Shown: piece by piece, positions 11,868-25,700 of the stretch
Numbering within the stretch: the first letter of the stretch is position 1
Layout of the letters: each line of letters starts with the position of its first letter
The notes under the pieces: model-generated
Databases searched by the model: none
What the model saw: the letters and a program-made list of their open reading frames with translations, nothing else
What the model was told of the DNA's origin: nothing
NCBI GenBank assembly: GCA_040954595.2
Contig: CM082584.2
Location: 4,960,001-5,024,000 of the forward strand
Length of the DNA stretch: 64,000 nt
Source: Balanoglossus misakiensis
Lineage: Eukaryota; Hemichordata
Direction: 5' to 3'
Made by a program: the position numbers and the translations under genes

Positions 11868-14800
11868 CTTTGAAAGAGTAAAATAATGTCATCCAACATG
11901 TGTAGCTAGATGAGAGAAATTTATTTGAAGCAATAACGTCTCCATCTACCAGAAGTGCAGTCCGGTCTTGAAATTTTACAAAATTAGTGTCATAATGGTT
12001 AGGATAAGACAGCGTATATGGGACAAAACCGTAACAGGTATGTTTCCCTTTCATATTAAGGTAAACGTACATATTTAATACCAGACAATTTACCACAAGG
12101 GGAACGGCATTGTTTGTGAATACTTCGCCAGCAAGAAGAATGGTATGTTATGTATATGGTGATTAAGTCGTAACATGTAAAACTCCAAGTAGCAACCAAC
12201 TGTTGGTTTCTATAATATGCTAATTCCAAAAACACGCCAACGTTGATTGCATAACTCACAACACGAATTCTATGAAATTTCAATTTCGTTGGCTTACCAT
12301 GCTATAGCATCAATCAAATCCTTGAATGTCGCTGTTGACTCCACCTCATACATTGAATCTTTACGAAGCATCTAAAACAAGAAAGTATGTCAAAATTATG
12401 TTGTACCTGCTTCAGTGGAGTGGCTATCTGTTAGGGTTAGCTGTCAGGTAGATATGGAGATCAAAAGCTGACAGGATAAAGCGTAACATCATCAAAGGTG
12501 ACTATACTAAGGGTGGTCTTAAAATGCTTCATATTCACTCTCAGTACAAGTGATTTCTTTCATGTTGGGTAACACTTTAAAAAACGATAGAAACAAGTGT
12601 ATACCACCTTGGAAATGTATCCCTTTATTTTGACCCTGGACAAAGTTATTTTTCACACGAATTTTGAAGATCCTGCCCACTGCCTATATATAGAAGGGTT
12701 GCCATTTTATGTCATGAGCAGCGTATACTTGCATGGCAAGAAAGTGTCTGTCACCAAATGATGCCAAAGTTATTTGGTGTAATAAGCATGCACGTTTAAA
12801 GGTAAAATTCTATGCTTCAAACCAAGTTGGTATTTCACTCCTTGGCGATATTTTAGTCACAGATGGAAAGCTTTGGATTGATTGTATCTTTTGTGCTTTA
12901 GCTATAGTGAGACAGTCCAATGTAACATTCGATGTGTCCACTATGACTTTGTTAACACCCTTTGTTTTTGTTTTTAAATTACAAATGTCCGCTGTATATT
13001 TATTACCAATGGATTTTAATGGGCTTTTGTCAGTAGGAAATTTATAAAACCATGGATTCTTAACAAGTGGAATAGAGTCCTTAATTTGGGACCTGAGTGG
13101 AATCGGTACCAAATACTGTATAACAGAATAATACAGGTTGCTACAGAGAGAAAACTGTCAAATTTAATGTATACGTTTTGGGGTGCCTTGTCTCTGCCGC
13201 ATCACTCTACTGAAAATCAAAATGCCATGATCGAAACTTCAATTTACGTCAAATGTGAAAAACATATTACAATAACAACTGAAGTCCATGACCTATGCGC
13301 GCGATGTTTCCTGTGCGGAAGTTATAAGTTCACTCGTGCTGCGGCGTATTCTGCGCTCATGAAAGGACTGCCGCAGAATACACTGCATCACTCCTGGAAA
13401 TAACTTCCGCTGGGCACTGTTCGCGCGTCATAATATTGAATTGAAATGAATTGAACTTAATTGAGTTGAACTGAACTGAACTGAACTGAACTGAACTTAG
13501 TTGAATTGTATTGAATTCTGTGGTATTGGATTGGATTGGGTTGAATAGCAGTGTGTCGCAATATTAATCTACAGCGTATTAAGATTGACACTGTTAGAGA
13601 ATTCAGTGATTACTTAACACCGGAATAATTTCCAAGTAGGTACTTGTATAGTTTCATAAAAGGTACTATTTTATCTTTCCTTTAACATTGAAAAATCGCA
13701 GGAAATATACTTACAGACTTCCGTCGAAGTTGCTCTCTTTGGAACATTTTGGTGAATTGACCCTTTTTGAACATCGTAATAACTTCTTGCATATTGGCTT
13801 TGCATGGCATCAGATCATCTGAATTGGCTGCTCGGTGTAATCTCTGAAACAATCAAAGTATTGTGGCAAAATTATCTAAAACTACAAGTCAAAGTGGAAA
13901 CAAGCGGATGACTGACTTCAAAATCAGATATTTTATATGTGCTGATCTCTGTAAAAGGGAATTTTATTTGAATATACATGTGTATGTTTCAAATTGAGAT
14001 TCCTGAACGGTGGTGCCTCTTTAGGGGGTATCCTGTGTCTCATCATTGAATAGGCTAAAATATGTGATGTGAAAAATTATATTTATTCAGCAACCATGAG
14101 TCAATCCGTCAGTTTTACTTGTAAGTCGTAACTTTACCTCAGACGAGAAAGACCAACAACGTACCATTGTCACCCAGCACTATTTCAAATTATATTATAT
14201 CATGCTACCGTCCGCAATTCTGATTGGACGAGAGCTCAATCCAGCGATGCTAAAATAGACATATAGCACTGCTGGCAGTGCTAAAACGGGCCCCTGAACT
14301 AGCATGCGGTGGTGAAAATGTGCGGTTGTACCACAGTCGCGTGGTGTTTAACCAAATAAATAAAATGAAAACACCGTTGAATTTACGGACGTTTTATTTT
14401 GGAACTGCTGTGTCGGAATACTTGTCACTTTGCCATGCGCGACGCCCGTCTGGTCATTTTTTGTCGTTTGCTTCATGTTTAATGCTCGATCCCGGACCTC
14501 TCGTGTTTACATTCATCGTCGCCATGTTGGTTCACGATCGTAATTTCTCTTTCTGACGCCGTTTCGGTAAGAAAATGACACTGATATGCCACAAAAACAA
14601 TTGTTGATATAATATAATAGCAATAACTCCCGCCTCAGTCGGGTATACACTCGATTTTGCTACAATTCGCTCCATATAGCACTCGCCTGATGGCTCGTGC
14701 TATATGTCTCGAATTGTACCCAAATCTCGCGTATACCCGCCTGCGGTGGGGGTTATTGCTTAAATAAAATACATATCATTGAAAACTGACTTTTAGAAAG

Positions 14801-17800
14801 GGGGTGAGAACGGTTGAACGGTACCAAGCAAACTTAGGTAAATTTGCAACAAACTACCTTAACATCATAAAATGTACAGTTAGAAAAGTTTTACCTGGCT
14901 TAAAACCAACCAGTTTCTTGTGCGCTCCGGGTGTAGATGTAATCGGGGAACTCCATAGCGATACACTAAATGTTCCAATATTAAAATCAGAAAGCCAATC
15001 CCGAAACCCATCAAGAGCATCAGGAAGAGACCTGTTAGATTATAAACAAAAAAACAGTGCCAACCACCAGTATTGAACAGTCCTCATGACCATGCAAATG
15101 CTATAATGTTAGCTTTATTACAGGCAATGCGCACAGGTCAATGTGAAAGAAGTTTGTTGAAATTATCAACATTGTGTTTAGGTGTTGCCTGGCTGCGAAC
15201 CGTTGACGTCATTTAATCGATAATAATTGTAAAACTGCAAGTTAAAATGTGAAAGAAATATTCTATACAATGGATACAAAACAATTTCCTAACGACGAAT
15301 ATATGTGCCATATATGTAAATTAATTGCTAATTTGCATAAAACAATCTGAGTCAGAAACACACGAGCAATTTCAGTTCATGACGTTGTCTGATCCTCTTT
15401 TGTATTTCTACATACCTGCCACATGTGCAAGTCTAACTTTGTGGTCTCCTATTCCAGCACTGCTTTTGATGTTAGACTCTTTATAACAGTTCAAAGTGCC
15501 GAACCATTTTTGCTGTAATTCCTCCAGATAACCATCCGTTTCGTATTCCAGTATGAAGATGGACAGCGTTTCCTTGAGTGGTGAACCTTTAGAATACGTA
15601 AAAGGCAATATTCGTATATCGACGATTTTCTATTTAATCGATGTTTTTGAAGCAAGAACACGATTGGAACTATTTTGGGATAATTGCATACCGATAAAAT
15701 GCGTACAAAACGATTGGTATTCGTTGTACTTGGGGAGAATAGCGTATTTCTGTCATTGTTCGACCAAAACAAAACAGTGTGTATGCTACATGTACTGTGA
15801 TGAGAGTTTTACAGAGTTTATTACCATGTAATTATCCCAAAATAGTTCTAATCGTGTTCCAAACAGATTGTAGTTCGGTTTCCGGATTTCTATAGCTGGA
15901 AGAAGACTGGTGTTTGGGAAGGCTGTGTGCCAGACGAATTTGACCATTCAATATACCTGGGACAGAAAGTGGGTAAGACAGACAATTGAACCATGATGTC
16001 ACCTAGCTTATCTACGTACCCATTGTAGTTGATTACATATAAATTTACATATTTGGCTTCCGCCAGCTCACCTTTGGGAAGACCAATACCATAGCCTTCT
16101 TCGCCGAAATTTTTGCCCACGTTTATTAAGCGACACTCCGGATCGTTCGCCATTCGATATTCAATGACAGGTGAATCGTAGATAAAGGCATCTAGCTCAC
16201 CAGACCTTACAATATTAGTGGAAATATTACGTAAATATATTATTTGAAATCTATATTTCAAGATCAATTTCATTATATATACGAGTTATCAAATAATACA
16301 TACGCAAGATAAGACATTGTTTATATCATATCTATAGATATATGATTATCCCATCAACTACAATAAATGTGGCGTGTTTGTAAAACCATAGACACTGTAA
16401 ATTTCTTGTGTCTGTGGTATACTCTGTGAAATAATACCGATACATGGCAATATATTACTGACTCTGTACGATTTATCACTGACGCTTTAAAATAAAGTTT
16501 CAACAGAAGTTGCCAACTTCCGTAAAAACTGACTACTGTAAAATATATGCCATCCATCTTTTCATTTTTTTGGTGAATTTACATCAATGAACGCCAGCAT
16601 TTGCAACAGACTAGCACAGATCTGAGATGTACACTTTATTAGTCCGACGAAACTTCAATAATGAAGGCGCTGTTTAGGCGAGGTGGAAATACTAGTACAT
16701 TTAACACTAAAAGAACATCGTAACTAGGAAAATTAATTTTGTAAGATGAGTGTCATTGGCGACCACTTTAAACACGTTCCGGACTAATTTCGGATCAATT
16801 TTCGGAATTTCCGTTACTTCAACAGACATAGGTGTTGCCATCACCTTGATGTATATACTGTAATTGTCTTTTACGTTCATTCACACATAAAAAACAGTAA
16901 TTTCCTGGAATTACTCATGTATTCTCTAAAAAAAATCAGCTGAACTTTTTTTTTGTTTAAAGGAAATGTTCAGCTGATTTTTCATACATTTTTTCTCTAA
17001 AACATTAAGCTGGATTTTACATCGACCACACACGTTTGGAAAGGTGTGGCGCAAACTATAGGGTTAGAAACAACAATCTTATGTCACATTTATAAATATC
17101 TAATTATTATTCCTTCACGAATATTTAAAGGTTTCCAAATAGGGGAGGTATTATTTTCGGACTCTAGAATTCCGAAATTAGTTCGGAACGTGTTTGAATA
17201 CTCTTTACGTAATTACTATAATTAAATAAAGAATTATATAAAAATAATAATTTTAATAATAATAATATGTCTACATTTGACAATATTTTGTCAGTTATTG
17301 ATACAGATTTGTTTCGAGAGCACAAAACATACACTTGGGAATTAAGTGTATTCAAATAACATAAACATCGATTTCAATCCAGCACAATTCATACACAATA
17401 GCCTACAACTGAATGTCATTGCACTTTTAAGGTAACTTTCGTTGTTTGCTTTATGAACGTGTCCGTTGTATCAATTACATCTTTTTCTTCTTCGTCAACT
17501 TCCCATAGCATGTTGAATTACAGGTGTTCTGCTCGTTGTTGTACATACAAGGGTAACAACATATCCTCTAAAATCCCCACCATTCAGCCATATTACTTGC
17601 ATTTGCATCAGTTTGTCATCTCTTGGCGATTCATACCAAGATAGCTGCGTACTGTTTGCATGGAGGCTGATTAAATCGGTGAGGCACCGTTTTAATACAT
17701 ACATGTAGCGTGTTCAAATTGCAACATGCAGTCACAATCGGGCATCGATGAGATGTTCATGTATACCTATCAGTATAAGCTTATTTAGATGGACCAACTT

Positions 17801-20800
17801 AAGTTGAAAAATACAATCATAAATAATAATGCAAAGAGTGGGAGCTCTAGAGGCTTTAACATAGTTTGGTGTTAAATTATAAAAAACATAAATGGATTTA
17901 TATCAACAGCGCCCACTTTATCAATGACTATATAGTGATACATCTCGGAAGTGGCTAGTGGCAAAGCTGGTTTTGCAGCACTGGAAATTTCAAGGTATGG
18001 TTCATGACATGTTAAAACGGAAAATTTAGATGTTGTTGGGAAAGTTGCTCGTAAAAGGCCAACGTCTTTCTTAATGATTTATCATTCAATGTCAACACAA
18101 CGTTTCAGAAAACACACAAACATTCAAACATCACACAAGTCCGCTTTCGTGGCAAAACTTGAAGCTTAATAACTGTTTTCGATTAGCGCAATTAAGTTTC
18201 TACATTTACCACAATATTACGAATCACTCTATTTGTAATTAGACAGGGTGACGATGACAGGGTATCTGGGCGAGATAAGTCTGCGACCTTGGCTATATTA
18301 TTTGAAGAATATTCAAGAATATAGTATTTACACATATATAAATAAAGAAAAAAATTATGCCTAACCTAAATATCCAGACTATGAAGTCTGCATGCTGAAC
18401 GATCGACTGCCAAGTATTTAACATAGGCATGAAAATTGACTATCAAATTTAAGTGTTTAAGCTATCAAATCAGTTAATAAAATGGTTATGGCTCTCTATA
18501 TATAATTGAATGCAGAAAAACATCTTTAGGACTGCTAGTAGTCCATTCGGTACATGCCCGTTTTAATTTGAACTCATCCTCGATTTCTGTGTCAGTGAGC
18601 AAACAGCAGGAGCTGTATCGACGCATATAATAAATTATCATACATGCAACGCCTGTATTTGGCACTTTCTATTGTTCTCGCCCCGAAGATATTTTACGGT
18701 ATTACACTGAGTGCGATATTTTACGGTATTACACTCCGCGTATTGTTTTATAGGTAGGCATGTATGATAAAGGGGTTATTACACGAATTTTGGTCGATAA
18801 CGCGACGCATTCTCGTGATGTCCGTATTTTGACTCGTTGCGAAGCGCAACTCGTCAAAATACGGACATCACTCGAATACGACGCGTTATCGACCAAACTT
18901 AGTGTAATAACCCCTAAGTATTCTCTTAGTATACATATCTGTTTTTATGTATTTTATGTTTGCGTATGTGTGCGTATTCGCAGCGATCGATGGGTAACAC
19001 AAAATCATGTTTCAGAAAATGAGTGCGCATCATTGGGAACAAATATCGAAGATGTCACCGTGGGTCCCACTTTATCATTGTACTGTTCCCAGTAAGACAT
19101 GAGCAATTACAACATAAACAACAGAGATGACGATACACCTACCTCCATTACGATTTAACGTGGCCGCATTTCTCGTTTCTCAATTAGTTGGAACAAACTG
19201 AGCTACAAGCTTTGCTGAAAGCGGACTTGGACGACAATAATCAATAAGTATTCCCACACACGACGCACCATGCTTTTAATGCAATCATCACTAGTGTAAC
19301 CTGCACTTGAAACACGCGCCATCTCTCTAAGCATTTTGCCCATACGCCAAGTACATGCAAACTCCAGTCGACAACAATGTTGAAATGAAGTAGTGCACAC
19401 TCTTAACTTTGTTTTCTCGACTCAGGATTTGAGTTCCTATTGTCCAGTTTAGAATTGCCTGCACCAAGCATGCAAAGACACAAGTCTACTGCCCTGTTGA
19501 CCGTACGACGATTATCACCTCTTCAACTATGGTACGCTTCCTTGAAAATATCTGGCATCCAGGGCAGTATTAATGTCTCAGGCGACAGGCATGGACAACA
19601 GTATCAATATCAAAATCCAAACATTCTTTATACTTCTCTTCCAATGCAAGAGTGATGGGACATTAAAGCTGTAGAAAGCTACAGTACGTAACTGACTGGT
19701 GCTAATGGAACCATAATATTACAACATTACACCCTATGTTTCTTTTTGCTTAGCTGACTGCATTAACAAAATCGTCTCTGCATATGAACTTGATTGAAAA
19801 CAAAAGTTAATGATAATACAAACAAAAAATAAATATGCTAATGAGATAATGCACCTATACACACTGACAAAAACACTTTAGATACTGTAACTGTGGGTGA
19901 TGTCCTGCATTGGAAGAGCCCGAAAGAATGTTGAATGTTAATAGCGACCCATTTCCAAAGTCGTGAAAGGCGTGTCAGACTCAGGTCAGAGTGTGCATTG
20001 ACTCACTTCAAGTTTTGCATTGCTTCCTCTGTGGTCTCCTGTATGTAATGGTCCATGTGCGCAGCCAGACTAGGGTGAACCCGTTTGAGATAGCCTTGTA
20101 TACTACTTCCTGTCACAGTACCTATGGTGATATCCCACTTGCCGCCTGGTCGGTTAAGCTTGGGTTGCCATGACAACAGATCACAATACGAGCCAGTCAG
20201 ATATACTACAAAATGCACTACCGGATGTAAGCTTCAAGGTGACATTGAGGGTTTACTATGTTGGTTCAGGAAAACCATTCCAGATCTTAACCGGCCATCA
20301 GCCTATCTCCAACTTTGTGGAATAAACTATTGGATTGTTCTTTGCAAAAGGCGATGTTTGACAAGTTTAGAGTCCATTTTAAACTTTGGCGTCATGTTGC
20401 AAACCATCGCATGAAACAATCAACCGACTCATTTTTTGTAAATGAATATTGATGTGAGACATATTAAAGGGACAATACATTTCCTTCCAAACACAATAAA
20501 CCCTCCATGGTCAAAGTGAAGACATAGAGCTACGTATAGGACATTATTTCGCCCAGGCTAAGTGGTCTTGACGACAGCCAATACCACCTAGCGATTAAAA
20601 TTGTGAATGGTGTTACAAAAATAATGTCCTATGTGTATAATGTGTCAATTGAAGGTAAAATATCTACTAAGTGCACTCACTTTAATAAGTCTATAGCCTC
20701 ATCAGCATCATCAACATTAAACTGTTCCATATACTGGGCGATGGAATACCAATTTTCACTTATATAATTTTCACAGCTGGAGCCGTTCTGAGTCGCAAAT

Positions 20801-22608
20801 TTGAGCTGGCTGTGCTGCTGGAGCTACACGTTTTTCCGAGCAATCGTAAAGTATTAGTTTCATCACTCGTATATAGTCAATATCTTGCGCCACCAAACGA
20901 CCGCGTTTCCCAGTGTAGTAGTGTATTCGTTTTATCTACACGGAGATGCACTATAGAGAGTTGCATATAGGTTGTGTCTGTACCCAATATGGAACACTCT
21001 AATTGGTGTGTGCTTGGTGGCGCGTTAACACAGCATGCAAATTATATGCATATGTATTCAAATACGAAAAGATGAATATGTAAATATCACATTGCGACAC
21101 TAAAACTCACCGAAACAAATACCAAAGCCTGTTGTAGATTTTTTTCCGCACCCTGCACCAGTACATACGTCGAATATTACAAATGGCACTATTTTTGAGA
21201 AAACAACTTGCAGCTTTCCCGTTCACATAAATGCGATTGTGTTTTTTTTGGCTGAGTGTAATATGATTTTGTTGCTGTGGCAATATCATTATTTCATGAA
21301 CAAACGAAAAAAACAGAAAACGTGTACATGCAGGTAGGTTAACAGATAGAGGGTGGGATCAATAACAGAGTAGCAAAGACAGTTTGAAGATCTGCATCGC
21401 GGCTATTTAAAAATGACTTACCTTTTCATCATTGATGCCGTCAATCTGTAAATGTGACGTTTGACCCGCCATAAAAGCCGCCAAATTTGCCGTGTAACTC
21501 GCGAAGAATATGAACGAAAATGCGCCCCAGACATTGAGAAGAAATCGACTTGTCATGCACTTAGGTGGTTTACTCTTGACGGTATGGCTGAATAAAATCG
21601 AAAAGGCTATGTTCAAAGCAGACGGTAATCCAAAAGTGTAATGTCTGTTGCGACCGCCTGGGTGCAACCCGTATGGGCTCAGCCACTCGAAGACTGTTAT
21701 CGCTATGGCAACAAAGTTGACGGTAACAAACACTAATATCCACACCGTCCATTCTAAAGGCGCCAAAAAGGAATCCAACTGCGGCTCCACCTGTTTCTTA
21801 GCAACCAACGTCGAAAACCCCGAGTGGAAAAACGGACTAGTGAAGTCAATGACGCGACTTCTCTCTGATGTAATGCTGAACGAACTGACGGCAACGTCGG
21901 CAGTTCCTCTTAGCAAGTCGCCGACCATTCCGTTCCACCGTCCGTTCTCCAGAGCACCGTGGTTTAAATCGGCCACCAAATAAAGATGATAACTGAATTC
22001 TACATCGGCACTTAGCTTCTCCAAGAGGTCAACCGCAAGACCGGAACAACACCTTTTCATGTGCGAATAATTTCCATGTATGGTTGGCGCTTCGTATGCC
22101 TCAAAGGCTTTCTCGATTTCTTCCCGTTGACTGCTTTGTACTGACAAACACAGTACACCCGTCAAACATTCAAATGTTTCATCTAAAGGCGGCGACTCAA
22201 ATATAAACGGCTTTTCCTCGTTTATAACGATTAGAATTTCTTCTGTATTCAGACCATGTGGTAAATTTGGAGTGTTTCCCGGATATATTATCGATTCCAG
22301 GTAGAAGTCACTGTTTTTCCACATGCCAACTTTTTTCCAGTAGAAGCCTCTTTCTTCGCCGTGTTCCCTTTCGATTAAATTCAATATTTCATACGATGCA
22401 TTATTTAAATTGCCTTCTTGGTCTAGACAGATGAAACCACCTTGTCCTTGGAATGGTACACTTAAAAGTGAGCTGTGAATTGACAAAAAATGCAATGTAG
22501 TGGGAAGTTAATGCATACATACATACATACATACATACATACATACATACATACATACATACATACATACATACATACATACATACATACATACATACAT
22601 ACATACAT

Positions 22609-22707
<99 letters not shown>

Positions 22708-22760
22708 TACATACATACATACATACATACATACATACATACATACATACATACATACAT

Positions 22761-22791
<31 letters not shown>

Positions 22792-25700
22792 TACATACAT
22801 ACATACATACATACATACATACATACATACATACATACATACATACATACATACATACATACATACATACATACATACATACATACATACATACATACAT
22901 ACATACATACATACAGACATACATACATACAGACATATATACATAGCGACTTGCCAATCACACATTGTTTTACACGTATTCACCAGTGTATGCTATCCTA
23001 CCCCTTATTTAAACACTTTTCTGCCACTCAATTCCATAGTGCATCAAATAGAAACATCTAACATTAAACCTTACCTGTAGTAGATTCGGCCATACTCAAG
23101 TGCTTGTTTGGACGAAGACAACCAACAATTTCGAGTGGACTCTACTTGGAAATTGGTTGCAAATTTAGTGGAAGCCCTGGCTAATAACTCAACTGCGTCT
23201 ACAACTTTCAAAGTGACAACATCCGAATCATTAACGTAGTTCACTGCTAATAATCCCGTAGGGTAGTGATGAAGATAGCGTGGGTTGTTTGTTATAACGG
23301 ACTCCGTCACAATCCACACGTTGCCAATCTCCAGTAACCCATAATCACGGGCTTCTTCAAACAACATTGCAGCATATTCTGGAGTTGCGTGGAGTACGAA
23401 CACTCGAGTCTGAGTCTCCATTATGTTCTCCAGCATTCTGTGTACGTCTCGCACATCTTTGCTGAAAACCACCGTGTTCTGAATGTTCCACTTTCTCGAC
23501 GAGGTAGTGATGTTAGTTAAGTACTGAACAAACGCTTGTGAATCCACGTGGTCACTAGCTAATACGTTGAACTGAAACCATCCGTTACGTTGTAGAAGTC
23601 TCTTGATTGCGTATGATTGGAAACTCTCTGAGGATTCTAATCTCAGATACATCGGGTGAACATCCTGCAATAAAAAAACATGTAATATCAGAGACGCATT
23701 ATGCGCATGTGCCAAACCAGAGACTCTGGTTACAGAAATTGTATACAGTCAATGCCATAAGGCAGTGTGCTGCCCTAACAACGGGCAAGATGGCGGGGAC
23801 CATAGCCTGTGTCGGAGATCGGGAATAAAAAGTAAATTAGGTGAAAAGAAGGTATTAAACGGAATTGCCATCAGAATATGGGTGTATCGATATAAAAATT
23901 TGTCTGTTGGGGCTAAATGTTTGGTTCAGCAGATTTACTGAATCGTCTACTGATTTCTCGGATGGTTTTCTTACACAATTAAAAATAATATTACTACAAT
24001 AATTATATTTATTGAAAATAGCAGTAGGCATATATGTGTTTTTGTAGAAAGTCAGCGGGTGCTTAACACAAGCCGGTTTTGTCCGGCAAAGTCTATTTTT
24101 AAGGATCAGAGCGAACATCGTGAGCCTGATAACACGGAGCACTGGAAGTTCAAAGCAAGAGAGAAAGCAATTTGGCATACTCCTTGAAATACACAAGTCT
24201 GACACATCGACCAATACAATAGAAAACCTGGGTACGTCTTCACCCAGATTGCTTTTAATGGAAAGGAAACTGATCATAGGTCTAGGGCCAACATCTGGCT
24301 GTAATAATAACTTTCAGTATGCAGCTGGGAGCATGACATTTCGGTATAATGATGACACCAACAAAGGTACCTTTTGGTGTATTTTGGGTGTGTTTCAAGT
24401 GCGCTTGTGATTGGTTAAATTCCAGAAAACCCAAGTCGGCACTAGAGTTTCTTGTCAAAGCTGCTTCTCGGCATTACAAGTGAAGACCACATGCCAGCCA
24501 CAGCTCACAGGCAGTGTTATTGTTAAGTGAATGCCTTTTATTCCATTTATTCTAAGCTAAGCTAGCACACACTGGTAATATACTATTATCGAGGAGTCAG
24601 TTTTACACTAAAACCAATTTTGACTTGAGTGGCTTCAATTAAAAGCGCGCGTGCTCGGAATCGTCGTCTAAATAAGGATATATATTCTAAAATCTGCATT
24701 TTTATATTTTTCCTTGTCCTGATGCTCGGAGGCAGCTGCCCAACGATACTGAAGACAGTGCTTTTTGACATAAGAAGCCGATACCTTGATCTAAAGCCCA
24801 AAGGTTGGTTTTGCATCAAATTGAAATTCCAGTCACATATGCGTGACCTCCGAGCAGTGGACACACCTTTACGAGCCTCTTGCTGATATAGCTTAATCTG
24901 CACGACACTGAAGACTTGTTCTTCCGCGTCTTATAAAACCAAATGATTACATAAGCTAACCCGACGCCACTTTTGCCTGAATGTTTTTTAAAGACAGATG
25001 ATTTTCAATCCTTACTCCTACACCAACAAAGCAAATGATGACATTGCAGAAGGCAAATGCGCCACCTTGATAAACTATGCTTTATTTTTATATTTCATGA
25101 AAATAGTACTTTATATCTTCAGTGAAAATCAGTCTCACCTTGACTCATGGAGTCAGTCAGATTATCATCTGCCACGTTGTGTTTATTTGCATATACACCT
25201 GTATTTTCAGAGTGACATAAATGCATCCAAACAACTAATGTGATTACTGTGAACTTATAAAAGGAAAAAGGTCACTCTGTTTGACCTCTTTGTGATCTCA
25301 CAAATTCATGGAATACTTGCATAAAGTGTACAAAATAATAATCTCGAATCATAACTTCCAAAGTGTAAACAATTTACCCCTTTGCTGTATGTAACCTGGA
25401 GATAATTTTGTGTGACTGTCAGGAGATGATTTTTAAGTTGAACAGTTTTCTAGAAATTTCATCGTAGCGTCGCTGACCCGATCAGCCTAGTGATTGCATA
25501 AGACTTGCTGTGAGTTTGAACGATTTGGTTTAGTTCTTTTTCATTTGCATATTGATATGTACACACCTGGTATTTACTACTTATAGGTAAAGTTGATTGG
25601 CCTGGTAGTGTAAGCGCAGAATGGAAATTTAAATACTCGGGTCAAACAGAGCAATCAATTAGCAGTTGTGACTGTTTTTGCCAGTGGACTTGTTAATAAC

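Noticed and set aside
12733-13112. Overlapping 100-codon frames on both strands
   Set aside because: They lie in a GluN3-like intron whose flanking exons join perfectly in phase; no similarity.
22514-22945. Regularly repeated units that might suggest a CRISPR-like array
   Set aside because: Continuous tetranucleotide repeat without spacers, in a eukaryotic intron.
22401-23080. Open frames of 149-196 codons made of Tyr-Val-Cys-Met or Thr-His-Ile-Tyr on both strands
   Set aside because: They are translations of the ACAT/AC microsatellite in the GluN3-like intron; the real coding exons flank it.
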